Shown here piece by piece: positions 1 to 12,600 of a DNA stretch of 64,000 nt. The DNA comes from Diplolepis rosae (Eukaryota > Arthropoda > Insecta > Hymenoptera > Diplolepididae), in the NCBI GenBank assembly GCA_030998225.1, contig JAPYXD010000704.1:13454001-13518000 (forward strand). The letters run 5' to 3'. The translations under genes and the position numbers were made by a program. Each line of letters begins with the position of its first letter. The stretch's first letter is position 1. Below the pieces are notes generated by a model. That model saw only the letters and a program-made list of their open reading frames with translations, was not told where the DNA came from and made no database searches.

Positions 1-830
1 ACCAACTGTTTTTCGATAATTGCTTAAATTATCCTAATTTGAATTATGTAAGTGAAAAAATTTGTTCTCTTAATGAAATTCAAAACAGTCAAAATTCTTC
101 ATGAAATGAGCCCAGCATGAATTCGTTTTGTTAGTTTTTAAAGAAGTTATTGCAGAAAAAGTCAAAATTTCAATGTTTTCGTAAATTTTAAATAACTTTT
201 GAAATAATCAACATTTTTAAATGTTTTTGTACTAATTTTAAAGCTAAATTTCTACAAAATCGAACAAAGTACTTGGAATTGATGTGTAATTTTTTTCTTA
301 CATACTGCTCAAGGTTAAAGTTCAAATAAAAAAGTTTGAAAAATTCCAATATTGTTTTTGCTGAGAAAAACATTTTTATAAGATATATAAAATATATAAT
401 TATGAATTTTGTATCAAATTACCTTAAAATATATATTCATATGAATTTTAATATGATTTACCTACAGATGAAATGTTTTCGAAATTTCCCTACTTTTTTT
501 GTTAAAATTTCAACTCTTTGCATTATGCAAGAAAAAATTATAGATTTATAATGACAATTTACTGCGATTCTATAGAATCTTAGCTTTAAAATCAATCTAA
601 GAACATTAAAAAATATTGATTTTTTCGAAAGTTATTTAAAATTTAAGAAAACACTGAAATTTGGACTTGTTTTGCAATAACTTCTTTAAAATTTAGCGAA
701 ACGACTTTATTCCAGACTAATTTTAAAGATAATTTTGATGGTTTTCACATTATTAATAGTAAAAATTTCTTCAATCATAGAATTGAAATTAAGATAATTT
801 AAGCAATCAGACTTCCAATGCTGGGCCAGT
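1..830. repeat. Palindromic (foldback) dispersed repeat, cut by the window edge
   Basis: Bases 1-310 reappear in inverted, diverged form at about 560-830, so the segment is a foldback element. Bases 1-545 also match the reverse complement of about 52,795-53,345. In that second copy the sequence runs outward into CAGTACCGGTCAGAATTG, which resembles a Tc1/pogo-type terminus. The open frames here are short and AT-driven, so I call no gene. Confidence 0.6.
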
Positions 831-2035
831 ACTGGCTCACTCGTGAAGAACTTATCATTAGATAAAAGGGAAATTTAAACCCTTAAATTAGGGTTTGTCA
901 ATAATTAAAATGAAGAGCGATCGGAAAGTAATAAATTTGTATTTATTTCACAATACTTATAGTTATAAATAATAGGAATATGATCTATAAACAATTATGT
1001 ATATTTATAATTTTAAATTTAAGAGTTTCTTCCTATATGTCAACTGCACATATATACTTGCGCGCATGCATGTACGTTGTGCTCTGTACAAATTTGTGTA
1101 AATAAAAAGAATAGCGTCAAGATGATCAATCATGAAATCGCAAATTATCCGCAACTAAAGATAATCTTTTCAAGGCAAGAGTTTAGCATTTACGAAACTT
1201 TGCTGTGCAGCAGAAAGAAATTCTAACTTCAAGGAAAAATTCATTTGATCAACATTTTCCCAAAACTACTTTTTGGAAAGTAACAGCTGGAAAAATGTGG
1301 ACAAAAGTTTAAAATATATAAAAATATAAAAAATATTTAATTTTGCATTAAAGATTTAGAATTAATTACCAGTTCTACACATTTTTTAAAGGTTTTCACA
1401 CTTGAAACACAGAATTATTAATTTTATTAGAAATTTGTGATTCTTGTGAGTCCCTCTAATTATTTCATGTCAAGTTAACTAAACGCTATGCAAATATATT
1501 ATTTATTTATCTTATTTGTATTTATATATAAATACAGCTCTGCGCTTTAAATTGGATACATTTTGGCACTCATAAATTATTTTTTTATATGTACTTCATA
1601 TGTTTTCAAATGTTTTGATAAATTTTTTGGAGAAGTCCATAGGAAAAATAATTTAAATGTAAATGATCTGATGAATTTCAAAAGTAGAATTGACATTTGT
1701 ATTTTGTTCATTTTTAAAATCAGAGTTCCATTAATGTGGTGCACAAATATTGATAAATATTTGATTTAATTAAAGTGTTTATTATTATAATAAATCTAGA
1801 AGTACACCTACTATATTACAGTGATATTTCTAACGCTGTGCGAGAAATTGGATTTCGTTCTGATTTCAAGCACAGCGACAATCTGAATAATTGAGAAATT
1901 CGCATCAGTGTCTATTGAGCAATGCGACATTAATTTGATAATCCAAACTAGAGTGAATTATTGATCGATGTAATTATATCGTTTTAAGGGACATTAATAA
2001 GTATAACGGAAATTTGTATACTGTCTTGGGATTAA
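831..2035. other. AT-rich intergenic stretch, nothing recognised
   Basis: There is no convincing ORF, RNA gene or inverted-repeat element. It lies beyond the 3' end of the Stubble gene. Confidence 0.5.
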
Positions 2036-2596
2036 GTTAGATTTCATCCACGAAAATTAGACCTCAGGCAAAAATAGATAATTTTGCTTTCAAGAATAGC
2101 AATATTATTATTTAAGGGCTAATTTGAAAAATAAAAGATTATGTTCCATTAAAAAAATTTGAAACACAGAAAAATAATTTTATTAATAAATTTTATTTTT
2201 GACCCAACTTTTTTTCTTATCGCTTCTTATCAAATTTTAAAAAATTATGCGATTCTAATAAATCATGAATCATTTTTTCAGAGAAAAGATTTCCCACAAC
2301 TTCACTTTATTTTCGAAAATTGGAAATAGTTAAGTTGTAGGGAATCTTTTTCTTGAAAAAGTGATTTGTAATTTGTTAAAATCGCATAATTTTTTAAAAT
2401 TTGGTAAGAAGCGATAAGAAAAAAAGTTGGGGTAAAAATAAAATTTATTAATAAAATTATTTTTCTGTATTTCAAATTTTTTTCATGGAAATTAATCTTT
2501 TCTCTTCCAAAATATCCCTTTAATAATAATATTGCTATTCTTGAAAGCAAAATTATCTAATTTTGCCTGAGGTCTAATTTTCGTGGATCAACTACC
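2036..2596. mobile_element. TTAA-flanked foldback element
   Basis: TTAA (2032-2035 and 2597-2600) flanks a near-palindrome. The arms start as GGTAGTT/GTTAGAT, then share ACGAAAATTAGACCTCAGG followed by the AATAGATAATTTTGC block. The two arms meet near 2300. Further copies lie at 4636, 17,732, 18,029 and 20,458. TTAA targets are known for piggyBac and Kolobok elements. No transposase is present. Confidence 0.7.
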
Positions 2597-3453
2597 TTAA
2601 GTTCATTGTTTGCATCATAACGAAATAAAATTTTTTCGGTCTCTTCTGTGTCAAAAATATAAAAGTTTGATGATATTTTCTACTGTCCGAATTTTTTGTC
2701 AAGACAGAAACTTGCTCTCACAATAAATTACAATAAACGACAATAATGCAACGAGTAAAATTTTTTAAAATCTACATTTACTTGTAAAATTTAATGGAAC
2801 TTTGAATTATAATATTCTGTAAAACTAATTCTACACAAAAGAATTTGTAGATATTTAAATTTTTGTTTCTATGCCTATTCAAAAAAAATTTCCAGATAAG
2901 TTTTGTTTTACTTTTCCCTACTTATATTTTGAAGTTTGTATTTTTCTGACACCGTAGAGATAGAAAAGTTATCTTTTTTCTTTCCTCACAGTGCAAATAT
3001 TGGTTTAGCCCCCAAGCTGATATACAAATTTTCGTTATTAATTAGTGAGGGTCAATGTAATATGAGACACTGTCATCAAACATGTCACAACATAATTAAT
3101 AGATATATTTATCAGTCGTATCTTCGCTTCGCGAGATGTGTCTCAGTCGAATTAACATTTCTTTTGAATAACTAACAATATTTTGTTTTAATTTAAGAGA
3201 AAAAAAAATACAAGAAAAAGAAGAATTTCAAATAAAAAATAGTAAGAACGATTTAAAAATTAATTTAAAAAGACAGGAAAAAATAACTAATTTAAAAAAA
3301 AATGAATCAGAAATGATAGAAAGATAAAGAATTTAAATAGAATGAAATAAACTGCAGAGTGTAAAACCAGCAAGTAGAATTAAATAGACAGGATAATGAT
3401 CTTCAGAAATAAGTTTTGGACTTTAGTGTTATTTTCTAGTCGGTTTGAGTTGT
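2597..3453. other. Downstream flank / probable 3'UTR of Stubble
   Basis: This runs 3' of the Stubble stop codon (minus strand). A minus-strand ATTAAA at 3192-3187 could be the poly(A) signal, giving a 3'UTR of roughly 260-290 nt. That is inferred from one hexamer only. Nothing else is recognised. Confidence 0.3.
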
Positions 3454-3612
3454 TTAAGCGACGTTGGCAATAATCCATGGAACGAATTTCGAGATCCGAG
3501 TGCAGACACCTGGTAAATTGGCTTCTGCACATCCGATTCCCCAGGATATGATGCCAGCAAGGAAGTAACGACCATCCTTCCCACGTACTTGCAAAGGACC
3601 TCCCGAATCACC
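3454..3612 (-). CDS. Sb: Stubble exon 8 (catalytic Ser, stop)
   Basis: The acceptor is TTTTAG/GGTGATTCG. The exon encodes [20 protein letters not shown] and continues through [20 protein letters not shown] to a final WIIANVA and TAA. It contains the nucleophile Ser797 and the conserved GxxCxxxxxPGV loop with Gly residues that shape a trypsin-type S1 pocket. Phase 0 start, 52 codons plus stop. Confidence 0.95.
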   Translation of the reverse strand, partial: GDSGGPLQVRGKDGRYFLAGIISWGIGCAEANLPGVCTRISKFVPWIIANVA

Positions 3613-6600
3613 CTAAAATTAGGATTCAATTCATTATAAATTACCATAATTTCAAAAACAAATTCCAGAAAAGTAACTTACTTGACATGAATCCTGACCA
3701 CCTTTCTCGTGCCCAGCACATAGGAAAATGTCCGGCATGAATTCGTGTCTTCCAGCTTTAAGGAACATCGATTTACATCTTTCGTTACTCACAATTGGAA
3801 CTGATACCTGGATAAAAAAAATAATTAAAAGATGGATAATATATTATGAATTAGCTAAAAAGAACATTTTCATGACAAATTTGTATGTCATTAATTATTC
3901 TTCACTTATAATTATAATTATTACGATATAATTCAATATATTATGAAAAAATCTATTATATTTAGTTATATTATATATATATACCAAGTGATTCGATTTC
4001 CTGAACAAGTAATCAGGTAATTCATTAGAATAAAAAAATTAGAGTAGGCACTTATCGAAAGATTAAACAGTTACTCTCTAAATCTGAATCAGTCAAAATC
4101 TACTGATTATCAGTGTAATTTGACTGATTCAAATAGCTAAAAAGAGGTTACTGTAAATCAGTCAGATTCCACTGATTGCTTCAGAGAAAATTAACTGATT
4201 TAACAGTCAAAATATTTTTTCCACTGATTCAATTAGTCATAATCAACTGATTTAACATTGAAATTTCATTGAAATTCCAAGTTTAATAGAATAAATTATA
4301 AATAGTAGTGTTCCTACTTCAGTATTCGGTCGTTTTCAAAATACAATTATTTCGTTATGTCTTCGAAAAAAGAAAAAAGTTAATATCTATCACGATTATA
4401 GAGTATTTTTAAACTAAAAATGTTGAGTTTTTGGGCATTTTTTGGACATTTTTTGACATTGAATAACTTTTTTGTTTTGCAACCAATTGTCATTATTCTT
4501 TTATTACTCTGTTCCTTACAATGTGTAGCAACTTTTTGGGTATAGAAAATAAGGTAACATGACTGACTCAGGAAAGTATAGAGAATAAAAAAATAAAATT
4601 TTTGGAAAATGTCAAAAAAATTAAAAATATACCAATTAAGGTAGTTCGTTCACGAAAATTAGAGCTCAGGCAAAAATAATTAATAATAAATAATTTTATT
4701 AATAAATTTTATTTTTGCCCAAACTTATTTTCTTATCGCTTCAAGCCAAATTTTTAAAAATGATGCGATTTTAATAAATCACGGTTTATTTTTTTAGGAA
4801 AAAGACTCTATACAACATGACCGTTTCTTATTTTTGAAATTGAATTAATTATCATCAAATACAGCAATTTGTTTATAAAAATTTTGTTTTGAAAAATTGT
4901 TTTTTTTTAAATTTCAGCCATTAAAGAATTCATTTTTGAAATTGGAAACGGTCTAGTTGTAGAGAATCTTTTTCCTAAAAAAATGAACCGTGATTTATTA
5001 GAATCGCATCATTTTTAAAAATTAATAATCATATTGCTATTCTTGAAAGCAAAATTATCTATTTTTGCCTGAGTCTAATTTTCGTGTCAATGATTTCCAT
5101 AAAAAAAGTTTTTAATGTACCAAAATTAACCGCTAGCATAATTTGATGATACGCAATTATAAAGTTATTTTTCCAGTGAATCGAGGATGTAAATAATAAA
5201 TTAGATTATTTTTTTCATTTAGACACAGAAATTCATTTTTACACTCTAAAAACAAGTGTGTTACTTCTACACGTGAAATACGATAGTAACTTTTTAGGCA
5301 TTTGAAGTGTGTAGTTTTAATACACATTACAAACGTAACGTTTAATTTTCAAACACTTTAACGTTTTGTACCCAAAATGTGTGTTAAAAATACACACTTC
5401 AAATGCCTAAAAAGTTACTATCGTGATTCACGTGTAAAATTAACACACTTGTTTTTAGAGTGTAAATAAAGATATCCAAGTTTTTGAAAAATCAGTTTGC
5501 TTAATCTACTCTCTAAACCTATATCAGTCAAATCCCCACTGATTGAATTAGTGATTAGCTTTTTCACTGATTCAACAGTGAAAAATATATATTTTAGTGT
5601 TAAATCAGTTAATTTTTCAAAATAGCCCCGGTTGATGGTAATTACACCATTAGAAACGTTCCATTTATAGAATTGATAATAATTTCAAGCAAACGTATCT
5701 TAAATTTGCTAAAAATTAACAGCAGTTTCTAAAATTTTCCTTCAAATTGCATAACTTCACTGAATTTTCCTAAATTTATCTCAAAATTACGAAAATGTAA
5801 CAGAATTTTCAGTTAGACGTAACTGTATAAAACTTAAATTACCTGGAACGTAAAACTTTTTCTATTCACGCTTTGGGATATTTAGTAATTTGTAACTGGA
5901 AATTGAAACATTTTATCAAATTTACTAAAAAGTGACCGAATTTTCTTGGATTTATCTTAATTTTACGAAACTTTAACTGTATAAAGTTACAGTTACGAGC
6001 TTTGAAAAGTTCCGTCAGAAATTACTAACAATCTATATAACATTCTAAATATAATTAAGAATATCATTATAATAATCATAATCACAATTATAAATATTAA
6101 TGAAATTATTTTAAATAATAGAATATATTTAATATAGCAATAAATAAATAGAAAATCAACAATATAATGAGTATGATTGGTGATAAATTATAGAATAGAA
6201 TAAATGAGGAAAATTATTTAAAAAATTAATATAATGTAATTACTGATAGTAATAAAATAATAATCATACTTATAATTATAATTGCTAAATTAAAATAAAA
6301 ATCTTTCGTACCTCTTGTAATACTGAAGGCAAAGTTCCACCATCGCTAAGTCTACCCCAGCCTGTGACGGTGGCATTTTCTCCTATTAATAGTTCGTCAG
6401 TAGCAGGTAAACAAACAGGTGAAATGTGAGGAGCAAAAGTCAAAGGACTTTCGAGTTTTACTAACGCAAGGTCATACTCGAATGTAAAGAAGTTGTACTT
6501 AGGATGTACAACTTTTTTGCTTATGCTACGTTCCACATAAGGAAGTCGCTCTTGAATTGATGAAAAATCATACTCTCCGACACGAATCCGAATTTGTGAT

Positions 6601-9600
6601 ATTAACAAACTGAAAGAAAAAATTATTACTTACTTCAGTAATTATTTCTTTATTAGAATACTTGAAATAATTATAAAATTTTTACGCATCGCATCTCAAT
6701 TGTTATTTCTTCATATTTTTGTTCGAATATATAAGATTTATCGTCATTTTTACTTCTTTAATTCGTGGCTGACTAGATACTACTTTATCTACTTACAATA
6801 CATTTTCTGTAAAAATCGAAAGACGTCCCTGATTCAAAATTAAATTAAAAAGACTGAGTCACGTCTGGCGATTTCTGCACGGGTATAAAGATAAATATTG
6901 AACATATTCCTTTTCCAATTCAAATTTTAGTTCTTTTTATGAAAATGCTAAATATAAAATACCCTAAATACTCAAAACTTAAATGAGTTTAAACTTAATT
7001 CTCTGAATCTGAATCAGCGAAATTCCGCTGATTATCAGCGATAAATATACCACTGATTACAATCAGCGTATATTCGCTGATAAATCAATTGAATTTCACT
7101 GATTCATCAGCGTATATACGCTAGTTATAATCAGTGGTATACTTATAGCTGATAACCAGCGGAATTTTGCTGATTCAGATTTAGAGAGAACACAGATTTT
7201 GTATCGGAAGTTATTTTTTGAATGTGGCTGAATATAACGTAACTTTACTACTTGAAATTAAAATTATAGATAAGGCTGAGTATGACTTGACTTCCCTACT
7301 GAACATTGAATTTTTAAAGAGGCTGGATTTGAACTTTCTATATTGTTCAATGAGAATCCCTGAAGAAATCTAAATCAATTATCCTTTTTAGATTGGAATT
7401 TTTTTTTTACTAAAAAATGCTGAATAAGATGTGCCTTTACTACTTAAAATTAAACAAAAACTTCATTTCATACAACCAAATCGTCTATTAAGCGTATTTA
7501 GTTGATTCAACGAAATGTTTTTTTTTAATTTAACCAGATCTTGTTCAAATGCAGAAAATGTATGTTTACAATTTATTTAGTAAATAGTGATTTATTGATT
7601 TTGGAAAATTTTTGGGTTAATCAACGAAGTTGATTTGTTATAGCATATTTGTTTAATTTAAAAAAATAATTAAGTTCATTTAACTGAAAACTTTGATTTA
7701 ACCAAAGTTGATCATAAGAATTTTTTGGTTTAAATGATCTAAAAATTTGGCTATGATCAAATTTTTGGGTCGATTCCACCAAATATTTTTTGAGTGTATA
7801 ACTGCAATTTTTATAGATAACTAAAATTGGAAGAAGAATCAGATTTATGAAAAAATAATTTCACTACACAGAATGAAAATCGCAACAGAGCGAATTTGAA
7901 TTCAACAATACCAAGAATTTCAAGAAACCCGATAAGTAAGGATTAAATAGAATTTTTTCTGAGTGAAATAACTACTACTACTTGTTCCTATTGGAAAATC
8001 CTATATTGGAAGCTATATAGAAAACTTGGTAGGAAACTATTGAGAAAATTATATGGGAAACTAAATTGTAATTTGATCCCTGATCCTATTAGTTTGTCAT
8101 ATGATTTCACATATAATTTCCAATGTCTAATTTTCTTAAGGCAATGGATTAACCAATCACGTGACCAAATTCCTTAAAAATGTTGTCTAAGATAACTTTC
8201 TCATTTCACAACATATCTTCCTGAAAATTTGGAAATTACAACAGAAAACGATAAAGAACGTCTGTCCACTTTGATTGCCAATTTTTCAAGAAATGTTCAA
8301 GTTAAGTGTAATTATCAATAAGTTTTCGAATTTTTTTCAAAATTTTTATTTAAAAGAAATTAACAGAGGTCTTTATTGTCTTTTGTTACATTTCCCAAAT
8401 TTTCAGAAAGATACTTTGTAAATTTAAAAAGTTATCTTACATGAAAAAATGAATGTATAATTTAGACACGAGGTCCGATCGATCTATGGCCTTAATTCTA
8501 AGATTATTTCTAGAATTCAAGAATATGAAAATTTTAAAAGTTGAAGATGAATGTTAAAAAATGGAGAGAGGCACATTATAAGTTTGTATGAAAAGAAAAC
8601 TGAAATTTGTTTTTTTATAATCAAACATTTCTCAATGAGAACAAGAAATCTAAAAATACATAATTCTAAAGCAATGATTAAATAAAAAAAAAAATAGGCA
8701 TAGGCAACTATATAGGAAACCATATGGAAAACTATATTCGAAACTGCATAGAATCGGGGTTCAAATTACGATATATTTTCCCCTAGGGTTTCTCTATGTA
8801 GTTTCGGACATGGTTTTTCATATAATTTCCCATATAGTTTGCTACATATGTTTCTATATACAGTGGGACCTCGTTCGTGTCGCACTCGTTGGTGTCGTGG
8901 TCACGTGACCCATCAAAACCTCGCTAGTGACGCGGAAATTGCGTAAAAATTTTGCACGCGCACCACAAATCAATCAATCAATGATGTGTAGTTTATGAAT
9001 TAAATTTATCACTATTCACGTATATTGATGATATATTTGCTAATTTGGTGGAAGTAGATTTCACATGGTAAGTTTTTAATACAATTAGAAGGTTTCTGTA
9101 GTTTATAATTTTAATTGAAAGTAAAAAAAATTGACAAGGATCATTTTTAATGTACATAAATGGAAAATTTATTTGTAAGAAGAATAGCATTAATGAATTT
9201 AGTTCAATAGACTTTTTTTTCTCAGTTATGTAATCTTATTATGTACTTTTATTGAGATATGTAAATCGAACTGATAGCCTCGCTATTTTCGCTAAGTTCT
9301 TATAGACTGAGGTTATGTTTCATGTCATATCCAGCACTTTTACCTAGGTACGACCCTGAAACGACCGAAAGTGATTTTTGCGATACGAACGAGGTCCCAC
9401 TGTAGTTTCGTGATTAGGATTTTCCTATAGGTGTGACCATGGAGAATAGACATAAGGAGATGAAATTAATGTAACTGAAAATGAGCATCTTTTTGTCGAG
9501 AGTACATTGATTGAGTACGGAAATTTCCCAAGAGATGGCGCTCCTGCAAGTAGCGTAAAAAAATGAACTCTTCGGGTACTCATGGTTTATACCTTTGCAT

Positions 9601-12600
9601 GCATATAGGTTGTTATCGTAACGTTTTATATTAATAACTTCTGTTTGTTGTTCTTTAATTATATACATTTATACAAAACACAATAGTGGATTTACGTAAT
9701 CGACACATTATTTTACACTCTCATTATACACTTTTTTTAAACAATCTCAAACATACTACTGTGGGCAAAACCTAAGGTGAATTTTTAATTTAAACTTCGC
9801 GGGCTAACCGATTCGGGCAAACTCTTTTATTTTTATGTTGGTCCTAGTGTTACTGACACCTGTGCTAAATTTCATGTCAATGTCATCATTTGTTACATAG
9901 TTACGTTTGTGTTTTCTAAACGACTAAAAGTGATTTTTTCGTTTTTTACAATGTCTGAATTTGTTGAGCAAAGAAGTGCCATTAAATTTTGTTTGCGGAA
10001 TGAAATTTCACTTGCGGAAACGTTCAGAATGTTGCAGAAGGCCTTCGGTTATTTGACCATGTCGCAGAAAAATGTTTACAAGTGGTACAAAGAAGGCAGA
10101 GAACGTATTAATGACTTGGAACGCCCCGGACGACCATCAACATCAACTGACGAGCAACACGTCAATCAAATCAAAGAATTAGTGCACAAAAATCGTCGGT
10201 TGACAATTAGAGACCTTGAGGACACTATTGGCATTTCAAGAGGATCACTCATCACTATTTCAAAAGATTTGGCTCCGTGTGACTTCTAGCTATTCCCCAA
10301 ACTCAAAAGACCATTCCGAGATCACCGTTTTGACACGATTAAAGAGATACATACCGAATCGAAGAAGGCTTTGAAGGCAATTCCGGAAATCGAATTTAAC
10401 ACGTGTTTCGACGATTGGAAAAAACGTCGGCATAAGTGCATTATATCGGGAGGGGATTACTTTGAAGGGAATGAAATTGATTTGGATAAATAAATAAAGA
10501 TTTTTCATTTTATAACAAAATTCACCTTAGTTTTTGCCCACAGTAGTACTACTTATTTAAAAAATGCACCAACGCTTCCAATTTTATACTTCAAATAGCA
10601 GTTTCAAATAAAGAATCTTTACAAACATTTACAAATATCAACTTTAATTTGCGGTTATGTTAGAATATTTTGAGCGAATAGAAGGAAGCGGCTATTTGTT
10701 TACGCCACTTGCATTCGCGCCATCAATCGGAAAGTTCTTGTACCTTTTCCATGTACTTCCGACAAAAACGTGCTCAGCTTTTGTGAAGTTCATGCATAAG
10801 AGATTGGTCTCCTTATGTCTATTCCCCATGGGTGTGACAATAACGTATTAGGTGTACAACTTTGCTTCCGTCGTTTATCGATAGATGGCTGCAGCGGTAA
10901 GTGCTGGTCGAAATTTGCAGATGAAAAATGCCACCCAGTAAGCTTGGACATCTGTCAACATAACCACACCATAAAGATGTCAGTTTTCGAGCCAAATTCT
11001 CCTCATTTGCGGGAAGTTTTGATTTTCTGCTTTTTTTATAAGAAAAATGCGGCTGAGCCTCATCGAATGCTCTCAAGTACTTACGGTGAAGCTGCTCTTA
11101 GTGAAAGAACGTGTTTTGAGTGGTTTCAACGCTTCAAGAGCGGTGATTTTGATGTCAAAGGCCAGCATGGCGGTGGAAAGGAGAAAATTTTCGAAAATTC
11201 CGAATTGGAGGCATTACTTGCTGAAAACTCGTGCCAAACGCAAGAAGAATTGGCACAATCATTGGGAGTGACTCAAGAAGCCATTTCGAAACGCCTCAAA
11301 GCCATGGGAATGATTCAGAAGCAAGGAAATTGGGTTCTGTACGAGTTGAAGCTGAGAGATGTTGAACGGCGTTTCTTTGCTTGTGAACAGCTGCTTCAAA
11401 GACAGAATCGGAAGGGGTTTTTACATCGCATTGTGTCCGGCGACTAAAAATGGCTCCACAACGACACGGAGAAAAATGGAGTTCATAAGAATATGAACGA
11501 CTAATAAAAAACAGGAAGAATTACTGAAAGAGAAAAGAGAGTATTGAACAGTATAGGACTCATTCCCAAACTGCATGATTCTCTCTTCTGCTATCTAGTA
11601 ATCATTCCTATTTTCGAATAACCACTCCTTGTTTCCCAGTAATAATTCATATTCTTCTGATCTCCATTTTTCTCCGTGGATAATCCCAAGCGCAGAAAAT
11701 TATGGGAAATGCCCGGACATGCCTCCGCTTCGACGCCAGACCAAATATTCACCGTGCCTAGATTATGCTCTGAATTTGGTGGGAGTAGCCCCATGTGGTA
11801 TATTGTGAGCTGTTCAAACCGAGTAAAACCATTACAGGGGGTCAGTATCGAACGCAATTGATGTGTTTGAACCGAGCATTGAGGGAGAAACAGCCACAGT
11901 ACAAAGAGAGACAAGACAAAGTTATCCTCCAGAATGACAATGCTCGGCCACATGCATAGAGATATTACAGATAAAGTCGACAAGCCAGCCTGAAACCTGT
12001 CAGCTCGGGCGAGAGAGAGAGAGAGAGAGTGATTCGGGGGGTTAGGCTGTCTCTCTCTAACGCGGTACGCCTAGACAAAGACAGAATAACCTCCCATCGT
12101 CTCTCTCTTTCGCTCTCACCGAGTTTCCAGACTGACGTTGCCACTTACAGAGCAGCTATTACTCTATCTGTAATATCTTTATGGCCACATGTCGCAAGAC
12201 CGGTCAAGACATACGATCTGATCAAATTTGACCAGTACTGGTTCAGTTGAACCGCGCGCGTAAACCGAAACGGTAAAAAGTTTTTTTTCTAGGTTGGTAA
12301 CACCTTCTTTGACAGTCGTGTGAAGTTTGAGCGGGAAACGTCCATTAGTGTGTGTTTGGCAGCCACACGGAAAAAAATAGTTTAGTAAAATTTATAGAAC
12401 TGTTTAAGAGTTGGGGATACAGGCATTTACAGAACAGAGTTCTGCAAAATTTATAGAACTTTTCAATATAAAATGCAGAACATTCAGGAAAAGTTATTGA
12501 AAGTTCTATATTAATTATGAAAAGTTCTGTAAATTTTGTAGAACTTTGTTCCGTAAATGTCTGTATCCCCAACTCTTGAACAGTTCTATAAACTTTATTG

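Larger units (their letters stand above)
3813..6305. other. Stubble intron 7 with several MITEs
   Basis: This intron separates the Asp exon and the S1-pocket exon. It contains a CTCTCTAAATC-family fragment (4074-4265), a truncated TTAA-family foldback (4636-5088), a complete 221-bp MITE (5242-5462) and another CTCTCTAAA fragment (5509-5622). From 5640 to 6300 there are only weak direct repeats around AACTGTATAAA. Confidence 0.6.

Noticed and set aside
10815..10976. Upstream part of the 210-codon frame at 10,815-11,447 as transposase
   Set aside because: It includes flanking DNA and the terminal inverted repeat. The conserved protein begins at the Met of MSVFEPN.
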